DNA of 64,000 bases, taken from assembly GCF_001854605.1 (NCBI RefSeq), contig NZ_MKJU01000025.1, positions 434,378 to 498,377 on the forward strand, given 5' to 3'. Positions 45,775 through 54,558 of this stretch are shown here, piece by piece (positions within the stretch are counted from its first letter, which is position 1; every line of letters begins with the position of its first letter). The notes beneath the pieces are model-generated. The model ran no database searches. It saw only the letters and a program-made list of their open reading frames with translations, and was not told the DNA's origin. A program made the position numbers and the translations under genes. The DNA comes from Pseudoalteromonas amylolytica (lineage in GTDB: Bacteria; Pseudomonadota; Gammaproteobacteria; Enterobacterales; Alteromonadaceae).

Positions 45775-46594
45775 TACTCAAAGGCATGACCCACTTCTGC
45801 CTGTAAACAGCTCTTCATTTGAGCATTCGCTTTCAGCTGCCGGTGCTCGTGTAGAAAATGTTCCAGTGCCGCTGCAACACCTATGGAACCCTTGGCAATG
45901 TCCTGCTCATTTTTTGCCATGGCTTGCTGATGGGTTGAGTGTAGATGCATGGGACAGCGCCTGGCCTGAACACATTCAAAGGCAAGTTATTGCCCAAAGT
46001 GTTCCTAATCATAGAGTTAAAGGCACGGTTGGCTCATTGAAGCATGCACTGTTGTCGTTAGATGCGGACATTGAGCTGCAAGAGTGGTGGCAAACAGGTG
46101 GCGTGCCCCATACCGCCACGATACTGGCGCTAGCCAAAAATAACCTTAATGTGCAAGGGGGGAGTTTTATTACCCCAAAGCTTCAGGCGCAGTTATGGCA
46201 AGCAGTGTCGGCAAATAAACCAGCACGAACACAGATTGATTTTCAAATAGGAAATATACAACAAAATCAGCTGTATATTTCATGTGTTGGGCAAACAAGT
46301 CAAATACACAAAAGCGCTTTACAACAATGTGCCGACGGACAATTTGAAAGCTGCAAGATTAGCGCAAGCACGACCACCAATCATATCCAGCTGTCATCGC
46401 AGTCATTAAGACAACACGTAGATGACGTTTTTGAACCCGTTTCTGTATCTGCACAGTGTGTGACCAACCATCTACATATTGAACACCACACCTTGAGAGC
46501 GCTTTGTGACACACAGCTAAACGCTCCCGATATGCGAATCGCTAGCACGTCGGGTTGTACAACATTTCAAACATTAACCATGGAACTTACATGA
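45767..46594 (+). CDS. Tail protein I, cassette 2 (I2)
   Basis: A 275 aa gpI-like protein with PVNSSSFEHSLSAAGARV at the N terminus, LPWLADGLSVDAWDSAWP and HRVKGTVGSLKHALLSL. A C-terminal extension after about residue 165 has two to three degenerate repeats (ISCVGQTSQIHKSAL, ISASTTTNHIQLSSQSL, VSAQCVTNHLHIEHHTL). It starts within J2 and overlaps H2 by four bases, so J2-I2-H2 are translationally linked. Confidence 0.83.
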   Translation: MSDTQRHDPLLPVNSSSFEHSLSAAGARVENVPVPLQHLWNPWQCPAHFLPWLADGLSVDAWDSAWPEHIQRQVIAQSVPNHRVKGTVGSLKHALLSLDADIELQEWWQTGGVPHTATILALAKNNLNVQGGSFITPKLQAQLWQAVSANKPARTQIDFQIGNIQQNQLYISCVGQTSQIHKSALQQCADGQFESCKISASTTTNHIQLSSQSLRQHVDDVFEPVSVSAQCVTNHLHIEHHTLRALCDTQLNAPDMRIASTSGCTTFQTLTMELT

Positions 46595-47133
46595 GTACCT
46601 ACCAACCTATTATTACTCAGGCAGGCTTAAATGCCGCTGTAAATGCCAAAGAAAAAGGCTTAAGCGTGCATTTGAGTCATATTGCCATTGGCGACCAAGG
46701 CTACACGCCTGAACGCACTCAAACGCAACTAAAAAATGAACGAGACAGGGTGCCAACAGGAGATGCGGTTGACTTCAAAAATGGTCAATTTCGCGTGTCA
46801 GGTAAATTCACTAGTGATACCAGTTACAGCGTTAAAGAGGTTGGTTTTTTTCTCTCTGACGGGACGTTATTTGCTGTTTGGTCACATCCTACCAATGTGC
46901 TGTTTTATCTCACCCCTTTGGCAACGGTGGTGCAGGGCTTTGACTTGCTACTCAGCGCAGCGCCTCATGATGCCATCACGGTGACTCATGAGGGGGATTT
47001 ACGCTTGTATTACGACGATGTGTTTTTGCACATGACTCAAGTACAAACCAACATGCTGATCTCTCAGCTAGAAACCAACCTCACTATTGTTAACTTATAC
47101 AACGAACTTGCGCAAAAAGGAGTGTTATCATGA
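46591..47133 (+). CDS. Fibre adaptor, gpH N-terminal-like, cassette 2 (H2)
   Basis: A 180 aa protein. QPIITQAGLNAAVNAKEKG, HIAIGDQGYTPERTQTQL and KEVGFFLSDGTLFAVWS match H1 and H4. It starts at ATG 46591 in the I2 stop (ATGA) and overlaps F2 by four bases. It carries the adaptor domain only, without a shaft. Confidence 0.8.
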   Translation: MSTYQPIITQAGLNAAVNAKEKGLSVHLSHIAIGDQGYTPERTQTQLKNERDRVPTGDAVDFKNGQFRVSGKFTSDTSYSVKEVGFFLSDGTLFAVWSHPTNVLFYLTPLATVVQGFDLLLSAAPHDAITVTHEGDLRLYYDDVFLHMTQVQTNMLISQLETNLTIVNLYNELAQKGVLS

Positions 47134-50090
47134 GCACCATAGAACAACAAATTCAGGCGCTTAATGCCACCAATGCGGAACTTGCCACCAAAAGTAATGC
47201 GTTGACACAAGCGGTGCAAACACAAGTCACTCGTATTGAACAGGCGGTGAGTGATGCCAAAATCGATATGTCATCGGCAACAACCACAGTGCTCAATAAG
47301 GTTAAAGCGGATGCCGCACAGGTGAATGCTGAGATTGAAAACCGAATGGATGCTGCCATCAAACCGTGGATGCCTGCCATGTCAAAGGTGCAGTTTGAAG
47401 CGCTGCGAGAACAACGTGCGCAACAATACGCGGGCAGTGGTTTTGTAGAGTGGGGCAGGCATAACCGAGGCACAGCAACAGAAAACGTCAATATCGGAAT
47501 TTGGCAATATATTTCGCCGAACTGCGTTAATACGCTGTTGATGGGGGAAGCTGCGTCAAACTCTCATGATGGTACGTCAAGCGCTTTATACCCTAAAGTT
47601 TTGGTGAGCAATGTGCTTCACCATGTCTCTAGGGTTGCGCATTCATCAACACAAAACCATATTAGATTTCCTTCCGCTCCTGATGGCACCAAAACTTACG
47701 ACACGGCCACAGGTACGGTGACACAGCATGACACGTCAGAAGATGCTTTTATGGCAGAAACCAGCACCAACAAAGTGGTGACGACGCGTAAAGATCTAGT
47801 GTTTTTGGAAACCTGGCATGAAGACATTAGCGACAAAGATATCGTTTATCCCTTGGGTAACGTCCAGTACGGTATAGGAAATTATAACGGGATCACGCTG
47901 AGTAATAATAAAGTTGCGCAGAGCTATAGCGCGTTTGGTGAATGGGATACGGCAACACAGGGCAACGGTGCCAAATGGTCATCCTTGAGTGACGAGCAAA
48001 AAACGGTATTTTTGGCACAGCCCGAGCACAATATTTATTACGACCCTCACGCAAATGCTTTGATCCAAGTGCGCTATCGTATCCGAGTGGTGGAAGGCTA
48101 TTCAGATCATTGGAATGATGTTCGCCCCGCAGTGCCGGAAGTTACCACAGAATGGGCATTAGCGGGCCGCAAGCGGATTGCCTATGTACAAGGTAGCAGT
48201 GCGACCGTATCCAAGACTGTTTTTGTGAAGAAAAGTCACAATCAAACGTTGCTGAGCAGCGATGACTTAGGGATTGCCGAAGGTGAAGGCCAAACGATGG
48301 GCGTATCAAGCCACAGTGGCACTAAGCCAATGGCTGTGCCAATCGCATTGGTGCAACGCTTGAATCAGGGGGCGTATCACCCAGTATTTAATCCAATGGG
48401 AACGGCGCAGTTCACACAAACTAACGTGGCAAACTACCACTGGAATACGCTGCCTGCGAACTATTACCCAAGCAGGGCAGGATGCTTTGAATTACCTAGT
48501 GCATCACGCATTGGTCGACATGTTAACTATGCATCTGTGACTTCAGGTCAAACAGGGCGACCTAGCCGTTATAAATATCACGACACAATTTATGCCGGTT
48601 TGGTGGAAGACTTGCGTCTTGATGCGAATAAACTCGAGCCTATGCGACTGATGGAAGACACCATGTCTAAGGCGGTGACAGGCGCCCTGCGCGGCAAGGG
48701 ATGCGTGCCTTATACGTTGATTAATACAGACTTTTGTCATGACTCAGAAATGACGATTTATATCGACGTTAACAATAATGTTAACCCTAATCCACTCACC
48801 AAGAACTTGCCTTTGTTCAACAGAGCTAAATACTTTAGCTATGCCGACACGCAAAAGTTTGACATACCAACCGTACTGATTAAATTCTTGGACTATGGTG
48901 ACACAGATTTGGGCAGTTATGCTGGAGGTCATCCGCTTGACACTTGGGTGAAGGTCGATAGGGCATGTTTACTGAACAGTCGTACACATATTGCGCTCAT
49001 CAACCCCAACAATGGTAACGCAAATTGGATTGATACTGGTCGCGCGAGCACCATAAAGGCACAGATTATCGTCCCCACTGATTACCAAGGTTGTGAGTTT
49101 GAATCACTGCCTTATGTTGATATTATCGGCGATCCCGACAAGGTAGTCGAGCTGTTTCCGCAAGGGGTGATAGGCCAATGGAATCCGAATCATGTACCAG
49201 ATGGCAGTGGCGAACGCTTTGCTTTAAATCGAAAAGCCATTAGCGGCGACAATGATTTAGTGACTTTTTATAACGGTGAGCAGTGGGAGACCAGCACCAA
49301 TGCCATGAACTTGGTCGCGCAAAGCAATACCATTTCGCACCCGACGGTGTTTGCGCAAGATAATGTTGCGCTGTACTTTTATGACTCTAAAGCAGACTCA
49401 ACGGTATCAGCTGCGCTGGGCAAAATCGAGTCGCTCTCGGGTAAAGTATGGTGTGGTAATGATGCAAGGGCGTCTTTTGGTGCATATTTGCAAACGAGCC
49501 TAACTGGCAAAGTTCCCACCTCAATTAGCTATACCACCAACGCATTTGTACCGGTAACGAAAGTAAACTTACTTGCGGGTATGTTAGTGCGTGATGAAGC
49601 GCCAGAACACGAGGTATTACCCCACTTAGGTGGTACGCTAGATAATGCCGGTTGTAAAGCCTTATATTCATTAACCGCAAAGAATGGTTTGTACTATCTA
49701 CAATTTAACGGCAGCGAACTTAAACTTGATAGCGTCGAGCCGATTGAAATTAATAGCACAAACCTCACCATGGATATGGTCAAAGGGTCGGTCTACTTTG
49801 TTAAAAATAATGCAGGGACCAGTGCAATGGATGGCCAATATTGGTATTGCAACACATCATCAACAGTCAATTGGAATGCGGACATCTGGGTCAAACAGCC
49901 CAATGGCAGGGTCGGTGTTAAAGGATTGGATAGAAACGAATATTTAATCCCGTATGAACCGACCTCCTGGGGTGATGACAAGCGCATTACACTGTTAGAT
50001 GGTGAAAATGTTAAAACTGACTTTAATGGCAATAGTGTCAGTGCATTTTGTCATCACACCTTGTTCCCTATCGGTATCGCCAGCAACTAA
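47130..50090 (+). CDS. Large tail fibre F2
   Basis: A 986 aa protein. The N-terminal coiled coil (residues 1-75, STIEQQIQALNATNAELATK) is followed by QQYAGSGFVEWG and PDGTKTYDTATGTVTQH. The main conserved block starts near residue 218 (RKDLVFLETWHED ... YPLGNVQYG ... EHNIYYDPHANALIQVRYRI). Later come IALVQRLNQGAYHPVFNPMG, GLVEDLRLDANKL, a variable zone and the C terminus ENVKTDFNGNSVSAFCHHTL. It is the same backbone as F4 and F5, but without their inserted domain after the TVTQH segment. Presumed receptor-binding fibre of cassette 2. Confidence 0.78.
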   Translation: MSTIEQQIQALNATNAELATKSNALTQAVQTQVTRIEQAVSDAKIDMSSATTTVLNKVKADAAQVNAEIENRMDAAIKPWMPAMSKVQFEALREQRAQQYAGSGFVEWGRHNRGTATENVNIGIWQYISPNCVNTLLMGEAASNSHDGTSSALYPKVLVSNVLHHVSRVAHSSTQNHIRFPSAPDGTKTYDTATGTVTQHDTSEDAFMAETSTNKVVTTRKDLVFLETWHEDISDKDIVYPLGNVQYGIGNYNGITLSNNKVAQSYSAFGEWDTATQGNGAKWSSLSDEQKTVFLAQPEHNIYYDPHANALIQVRYRIRVVEGYSDHWNDVRPAVPEVTTEWALAGRKRIAYVQGSSATVSKTVFVKKSHNQTLLSSDDLGIAEGEGQTMGVSSHSGTKPMAVPIALVQRLNQGAYHPVFNPMGTAQFTQTNVANYHWNTLPANYYPSRAGCFELPSASRIGRHVNYASVTSGQTGRPSRYKYHDTIYAGLVEDLRLDANKLEPMRLMEDTMSKAVTGALRGKGCVPYTLINTDFCHDSEMTIYIDVNNNVNPNPLTKNLPLFNRAKYFSYADTQKFDIPTVLIKFLDYGDTDLGSYAGGHPLDTWVKVDRACLLNSRTHIALINPNNGNANWIDTGRASTIKAQIIVPTDYQGCEFESLPYVDIIGDPDKVVELFPQGVIGQWNPNHVPDGSGERFALNRKAISGDNDLVTFYNGEQWETSTNAMNLVAQSNTISHPTVFAQDNVALYFYDSKADSTVSAALGKIESLSGKVWCGNDARASFGAYLQTSLTGKVPTSISYTTNAFVPVTKVNLLAGMLVRDEAPEHEVLPHLGGTLDNAGCKALYSLTAKNGLYYLQFNGSELKLDSVEPIEINSTNLTMDMVKGSVYFVKNNAGTSAMDGQYWYCNTSSTVNWNADIWVKQPNGRVGVKGLDRNEYLIPYEPTSWGDDKRITLLDGENVKTDFNGNSVSAFCHHTLFPIGIASN

Positions 50091-50179
50091 GTGTTGGCAA
50101 GCTCATATTCAGGGGGGACGATGATCAGGCTATTCCAATCGGTCAAGTGATCATCGCTGATTATTTTCCTACCGACTAT

Positions 50180-50203
50180 AAAACGGTCAAACTTGACCGT
50201 TTT
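50180..50203. promoter_or_regulatory. Palindrome of the GGTCA-N4-TGACC type, copy 2
   Basis: AAAACGGTCAA-AC-TTGACCGTTTT, 11 bp perfect arms. It could also form a weak terminator hairpin for F2, but a proper terminator follows at 50263. It shares the 15-mer GGTCAAACTTGACCG with copy 3. Confidence 0.5.
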
Positions 50204-50262
50204 CTTTTCAAAATACTTGCTACTATTTCGCTAAATTTGAAAAAGTAGTCTTTCCCGTGAAG

Positions 50263-50297
50263 TGGGCATAAGGTTAACGCCTTATGCCCATTTTTTT
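50263..50297 (+). terminator. Intrinsic terminator T4 after cassette 2
   Basis: Perfect 11 bp stem TGGGCATAAGG/CCTTATGCCCA with a TTAACG loop, followed by T7. Confidence 0.93.
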
Positions 50298-50457
50298 GAT
50301 CTGTTTGTTGGCACGGGTGTTTTTTGCAAATACCAAACTATGCCATTTTTGCACAGATTGACGTACTTCATACTTGCCAAAATCCGAAAGGCTTATCGCG
50401 CCCATCTTCACGCGCCTCGTTTTTGTTCTCTATTATATCCGTTATCTAAGAAGGCTT

Positions 50458-51363
50458 ATGTCAAAATCCCAACTTATTGATTTATCTAAATTACCACCAC
50501 CTGATGTGCTGGAAAAAGTAGATTATGAGCAGCTGTTGAGCACGCTAAAACAAGATTTAATTGCGCGTAACCCCGAGCTTGAGCAGGTATTAGGCCTCGA
50601 ATCTGAGCCGTTGACTCAGTTACTCAATAGTTATGCCTATCAGGCCATGTTACTGCGCGCGCGCGTTAATGATGCAGCTAAATCCACCATGCTTAGTAGC
50701 GCCACGGGTAGTGATTTGGACCACATTGCGAGCCGTTATCAGGTTGCTCGCTTAGCGGGTGAAAGCGATCAGCGGTTACGTGAGCGGGTACAGTTAGCGT
50801 TTCATAGCCTCAATACCGCAGGTACTGAAAAAAGCTATATTTATCACACGCTCACAGCTGACCCTAGAGTGAAGGACGTCCATGTTACTAGCCCTTCACC
50901 CTGTCATATTATTCTGACTATTTTGAGTAATGAGTCACCCAGTGGTCAGCCTTCGGTTGAGTTGATCAATAAGCTTGAGTACACCTTTGGTTTAAAATCG
51001 GGCGACCAAAGCTCAGTGTCTGAAATACTCGAAGCACAAAAAATACGCCCTATTGGCGATAGAGTAGAAATTGTGCCCGCTAACGTCAAGGCGTTTAACT
51101 TACAAGCCCATGTCAAGCTGGAGTTAGGCCCAGGACATGCGCAAGTAAAACAGCAAGTGATTGATAAAACAAAACAGTATCTCGCTGAACGCAGTGGCTT
51201 GGGTCAACATATTAAGCGTTCTGCGCTATTTGCGGTGTTACACCAAGCCGGAGTCGAAGAGGTAGAGCTGATTTCACCACAAGACAATATTCTCGTAGCA
51301 GACGATGAAGTGGCTTGGTGTCAAAATGGAATTGATGAGATCAGTTTCGGGGGGTCGTCATGA
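50458..51363 (+). CDS. Baseplate assembly protein J, cassette 3 (J3)
   Basis: A 301 aa gpJ-like protein (the length of P2 gpJ). It has LPPPDVLEKVDYEQLLSTL, AMLLRARVNDAAKS, LDHIASRYQVAR, SDQRLRERVQLAFHS and HQAGVEEVELISPQD. ATG 50458 follows AAGAAGGCTT. It overlaps I3 by four bases (ATGA). Confidence 0.87.
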   Translation: MSKSQLIDLSKLPPPDVLEKVDYEQLLSTLKQDLIARNPELEQVLGLESEPLTQLLNSYAYQAMLLRARVNDAAKSTMLSSATGSDLDHIASRYQVARLAGESDQRLRERVQLAFHSLNTAGTEKSYIYHTLTADPRVKDVHVTSPSPCHIILTILSNESPSGQPSVELINKLEYTFGLKSGDQSSVSEILEAQKIRPIGDRVEIVPANVKAFNLQAHVKLELGPGHAQVKQQVIDKTKQYLAERSGLGQHIKRSALFAVLHQAGVEEVELISPQDNILVADDEVAWCQNGIDEISFGGSS

Positions 51364-52031
51364 GCGAGCTGCACAACGGCAGTGCACTTCAGTCGGATAT
51401 TCAATCTGTATCTAACGCACTGTTTGCGCCTGTCAACACTGGGGCTGATGTGGTTGCAACGTTGTGGAGCCCTGAAACTTGCCCAGAGCCATTATTACCT
51501 TGGCTTGCTTGGAGCCAAGGTGTCGAGCAGTGGGATGAGCAGTGGAGCGATAACACTAAGCGTCAAGTCATTTCGCAAAGCTACGAGCAGCACAAGTATT
51601 TAGGCACACGCTTTGCGATAACAAAAGGGTTACAGCCATTCGGTTTTCAAACCAAGATATATGAATGGTTTGAAAAGCAGCCGCAGGCCGAACCAGGCAC
51701 GTTTTCTATTGACGTATCGGTCACAGATAAAGGGATAGACAACAAGGTTATAGAGCAAATCTATACCACGATTGTACAAACTAAGCGTAAAAGTGTTCAG
51801 TTTGACTTATCGGTGAGCTTGCTCGGTGAGACAGAGTTGGGCTTTGCCAGCGCTGCCACATCAGGCATCACCGCTACAGTGTATCCATACTACGCCAGCG
51901 AAATAACCAGTGAGTCATCATTGTGTGTTGCGCTTGCTAACCAATCATTTTACCAAATCAAAGTATATCCTCGGAGTAGTTATGTCTCAGCCTCAATACT
52001 GGACCATGCTGACCCCAGCTGGTCGAGCTAA
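51360..52031 (+). CDS. Tail protein I, cassette 3 (I3)
   Basis: A 223 aa gpI-like protein with CPEPLLPWLAWSQGVEQWDE, HKYLGTRFAITKGL and YEWFEKQPQAEPGTF. It is the shortest I protein here and the closest to the usual gpI length. Its last 50 bases overlap H3 in another frame, a longer overlap than elsewhere in the array. Confidence 0.85.
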   Translation: MSELHNGSALQSDIQSVSNALFAPVNTGADVVATLWSPETCPEPLLPWLAWSQGVEQWDEQWSDNTKRQVISQSYEQHKYLGTRFAITKGLQPFGFQTKIYEWFEKQPQAEPGTFSIDVSVTDKGIDNKVIEQIYTTIVQTKRKSVQFDLSVSLLGETELGFASAATSGITATVYPYYASEITSESSLCVALANQSFYQIKVYPRSSYVSASILDHADPSWSS

Positions 52032-52527
52032 AGTTGCCAACGCAATTGGCACGGGCCAAAAAATCAATTTAACCAAATTTGCTGTGGGCGATGGCCTAAT
52101 TCTGCCCGATGCACAAGGGCTTTCCAGTGAACGTTTTAGAGGGCTTATCAACAGCTCAAAAACTCTAGATGAAAGCCCTTCAATGCTAGAAATTGTAGGG
52201 GTAGTCCCCTCAACCGAAGGTGGCTTTTATGTAAGAGAAGCTGCTTTTTATACCGAAGATGATGTGGCGTTTGCCATTGTTAAATACCCAGAAACGTACA
52301 AACCCAATATTGCCGACAATGCTAGCGCAGAACTCGGTATTAAAGCGGTGATCGATGTGGTGCAAGCCAGTGCAGTAAATTTAAAAGTTGACCCCTCTAT
52401 GGTGTATGCCACGCAAGAACACGTGAGTAACGAGATCAACAAATTTATGGGCCTACTGTCGCTTGATGGTGGTGCTTTTTCAGATTCTTATCCTAATACA
52501 ACTAGCCTAGATGGAGGCACTTTATAA
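51982..52527 (+). CDS. Tail fibre N-terminal protein, classical gpH type (H3)
   Basis: A 181 aa protein and the best match in the window to the N terminus of P2 gpH: YWTMLTPAGRAKVANAIGTG, LTKFAVGDG, EGGFYVREAAFYTEDD and YPETYKPNIADNASAE. It ends in two DGG elements (SLDGGAF ... SLDGGTL), a C-terminal docking pattern that recurs in F3a (DIDGGTF). ATG 51982 has a CGGAGTAGTT ribosome site. It overlaps F3a by one base. Confidence 0.86.
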   Translation: MSQPQYWTMLTPAGRAKVANAIGTGQKINLTKFAVGDGLILPDAQGLSSERFRGLINSSKTLDESPSMLEIVGVVPSTEGGFYVREAAFYTEDDVAFAIVKYPETYKPNIADNASAELGIKAVIDVVQASAVNLKVDPSMVYATQEHVSNEINKFMGLLSLDGGAFSDSYPNTTSLDGGTL

Positions 52528-53192
52528 TGGCAAACAAATTACAATTTAGACGCGGCCCAGCAGCCAACAGAACCAATGTAACCCCAGCCAGTGGAGAACC
52601 GATTTGGTTAACAGATAGCAAAAAGCTGTTTGTAGGTGATGGTCAAACGCCAGGCGGTATTGATATTTTTGGCACCCTTGGTAGTGCCATTTATAAAGAT
52701 GCAGGTACAGGTGCGAATCAAGTATTAACCCTTGATGGTAGCGGTAAAATTCCTGAAGGCGTATTGCCAAGCCTAGCAATTGGCCAACCATTTGAAGTGG
52801 CAAACCAAGCAGCTATGTTAGCGCTAACCGCACAGCCGGGTGACTTGGCTATTCGTACCGATGAAAGCAAGTCTTACGTGCTTAAAGCTACACCTGCCAA
52901 TGTACTATCGAACTGGATTTTGTTAAGAACGCCAACCGATAACGTGCTGTCTGTTAACGGTAAAACAGGCGCGGTAACAATTAACAAAAGCGATGTGGGC
53001 TTAAGTAACGTTACCAATGAATCAAAAGCGCAGCTATTTACCTCACCTAATTTTACAGGTAATCCAAAAGCACCCACTCGTGCGTTATCAGACGACAGCA
53101 CCCATATTGCCAACACGGCATGGGTAAAAGATTGGGTTAATTCACTAGGTCTAGCGGTTGAAGGCGGCGACATTGACGGAGGAACGTTTTAA
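52527..53192 (+). CDS. Fibre protein F3a with Mtd_N-like N terminus
   Basis: A 221 aa protein. Residues 1-45 (KLQFRRGPAANRTNV ... SKKLFVGDGQTPGG) match the N-terminal domain found in the Bordetella phage major tropism determinant and many phage fibres. A shaft-like part follows with SVNGKTGAVTINKSDVGLSN and the fibre repeat GNPKAPTRALSDDSTHIANT. The C terminus is GGDIDGGTF. It starts in the H3 stop and overlaps F3b the same way. Part of a multi-subunit fibre of cassette 3. Confidence 0.75.
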   Translation: MANKLQFRRGPAANRTNVTPASGEPIWLTDSKKLFVGDGQTPGGIDIFGTLGSAIYKDAGTGANQVLTLDGSGKIPEGVLPSLAIGQPFEVANQAAMLALTAQPGDLAIRTDESKSYVLKATPANVLSNWILLRTPTDNVLSVNGKTGAVTINKSDVGLSNVTNESKAQLFTSPNFTGNPKAPTRALSDDSTHIANTAWVKDWVNSLGLAVEGGDIDGGTF

Positions 53193-53623
53193 TGGGTCGT
53201 AAGATTCAATTTAGACGCGGTCCGGAGGCAGAACGGTTACAAACCGTTCTCGCCAACGGTGAACCGGGTTGGTCGCCAGAAACCGAGCAGTTGTTTATTG
53301 GTGATGGGCAAACGCTTGGTGGGCAACCACTCTCTATGGGTCGTTATAAGGTTATCAGCACTGACACACAAGCGGCCATCGGTGGCAAATACATGTTTAA
53401 TGCGGGTTGTAAGTTGCATCTGCCAGACAACGTACCCGAAGGCTCTCAGATTCAGTTCAATGTGTTAACCAGCGCTAATTTAAATGCCAATAATAAAGCA
53501 AAGATTATTGCGCCAGCTGGAAAAAGTCTACGCAAAGACGGTGAAACGGGTACGGAATATCACACCTCGTTAATTATTAACCGCACCGCAATCTACGTTA
53601 ATTCAGAGTGGGAAATTTTATGA
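53192..53623 (+). CDS. Fibre tip protein F3b with Mtd_N-like N terminus
   Basis: A 143 aa protein. Residues 1-46 (KIQFRRGPEAERLQTV ... EQLFIGDGQTLGG) are a second copy of the Mtd_N-like domain of F3a. A beta-rich C-terminal domain follows (GGKYMFNAGCKLHLPDN ... NRTAIYVNSEWEIL) that looks like a fibre knob. One-base overlap with F3a and ATGA overlap with the next gene. No C-type lectin domain or reverse transcriptase accompanies it, so a diversity-generating retroelement is not indicated. Confidence 0.7.
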   Translation: MGRKIQFRRGPEAERLQTVLANGEPGWSPETEQLFIGDGQTLGGQPLSMGRYKVISTDTQAAIGGKYMFNAGCKLHLPDNVPEGSQIQFNVLTSANLNANNKAKIIAPAGKSLRKDGETGTEYHTSLIINRTAIYVNSEWEIL

Positions 53624-54027
53624 TATTGACAGACAAAGAAGCCTCTAATCCGCGCCCTGTTGAGTTGTTGACAGCAAACTATGGTATAAATTCGAACAAT
53701 AGCATCTCCTCTACGTTGGCGCAGTCTCAAATAGAAGTTGGAGAGAGCGAAGTTGTGCTGTTCGAGTATCTAGATACACAGGGGGTGATAACCAAATTCG
53801 GTTGGAAGGGCTGGATACATATTACCGAAATCATAGTTGATGATAAAAGCCTTCTGGCGACATTTGAACAAAATAGGGGAGAAGCTAGGTATTTGAAAGA
53901 CGATGATTTTGACGCAATCCTCCCTTTGCACTTTTACAAATCAATTCGGGTTAAAGGGTTTAAAAAATCAGAGGTCAGCTCCCGCGACACAGAGCAATTC
54001 AGGTGGGAAGCATGGAGAACAGAATGA
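53620..54027 (+). CDS. Unknown protein in cassette 3 (a)
   Basis: A 135 aa protein with beta-strand-like alternation (ESEVVLFEYLDTQGVITKFG) and a C-terminal FRWEAWRTE. It starts at ATG 53620 within the F3b stop and overlaps the next gene by four bases, so it is firmly embedded in the cassette 3 operon. No family recognised; a tip subunit or assembly factor is possible. Confidence 0.6.
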   Translation: MILTDKEASNPRPVELLTANYGINSNNSISSTLAQSQIEVGESEVVLFEYLDTQGVITKFGWKGWIHITEIIVDDKSLLATFEQNRGEARYLKDDDFDAILPLHFYKSIRVKGFKKSEVSSRDTEQFRWEAWRTE

Positions 54028-54515
54028 CTTATATATATGAAACGATAGAGGGACAGAGGATATCAGAGCCTGCACCGTCGTGTTATCAGTTGAATGTCAA
54101 TGAAGCAGGAAATATTTTCGAAAAAACCTTGTATAACCCTCAGCCAAAAAATCTTGTGGTCACTTTAAGCAATGTAACAGTAGAGTGTGGGCAAGCTGCG
54201 CTCGTCGGTAACATATGGTGGCTACCAAAAGGAGAGCGTTTCATACTCAGAGCAAACGTCAGTGAATTAGCAGACACTCAGCTTATGGTGATGGTGGAGC
54301 GAGTGATCAATGCCGAGCAACCTATTGATGATATTCGTTTTGTGGCAGAGATTGTGGACGGTGTGTTTACCATGCAAGGCTGCTTTGAACTCAGCGGTAA
54401 CTACTTAATCACACCATCGCGTTTAAATGCGGGCCTAGAGCGCATTGGTGCGCCATTTAGGCTTGCTTTCTCTGCTTTAGAGTTTGATGCATACATGCCC
54501 GAGCAAACCAGCTAA
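54024..54515 (+). CDS. Unknown protein in cassette 3 (b)
   Basis: A 163 aa protein starting at ATG 54024 in the previous stop. It begins TYIYETIEGQRISEPAPSCY and has a compact beta-rich middle (VECGQAALVGNIWWLPKGER) and the ending DAYMPEQTS. No family recognised. Together with the protein at 53620 it occupies the place where other systems encode fibre chaperones. Confidence 0.6.
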   Translation: MTYIYETIEGQRISEPAPSCYQLNVNEAGNIFEKTLYNPQPKNLVVTLSNVTVECGQAALVGNIWWLPKGERFILRANVSELADTQLMVMVERVINAEQPIDDIRFVAEIVDGVFTMQGCFELSGNYLITPSRLNAGLERIGAPFRLAFSALEFDAYMPEQTS

Positions 54516-54558
54516 GCGCAGGTATTTCAATACTCGATAACCCTTAGGAGTCTAATCG

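Larger units (their letters stand above)
50091..50457. other. Gap between cassettes 2 and 3
   Basis: 367 bp without a credible gene. In order it holds an inverted repeat CGATGATCA/TGATCATCG (50119-50127 and 50148-50156), a 24 bp near-perfect palindrome (50180-50203) containing the GGTCA-N4-TGACC pattern, terminator T4 (50263-50297), and an untranslated stretch before J3. The in-frame ATG upstream of J3 (50374) gives no family-like sequence. Confidence 0.6.

Noticed and set aside
50119-50156. Invertible fibre switch bounded by CGATGATCA/TGATCATCG
   Set aside because: The arms are only 9 bp, 20 bp apart, with no coding sequence between them and no invertase gene in the window.
50048-50248. 66-codon ORF starting inside the end of F2
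   Set aside because: It begins in F2 in another frame, lacks a ribosome site and reads through the palindrome at 50180; probably chance.
52527-53623. Diversity-generating retroelement, because of the Mtd_N-like domains
   Set aside because: No reverse transcriptase, Avd-like gene, template repeat or C-type lectin variable region is visible; Mtd_N-like domains are common in fibres without such elements.
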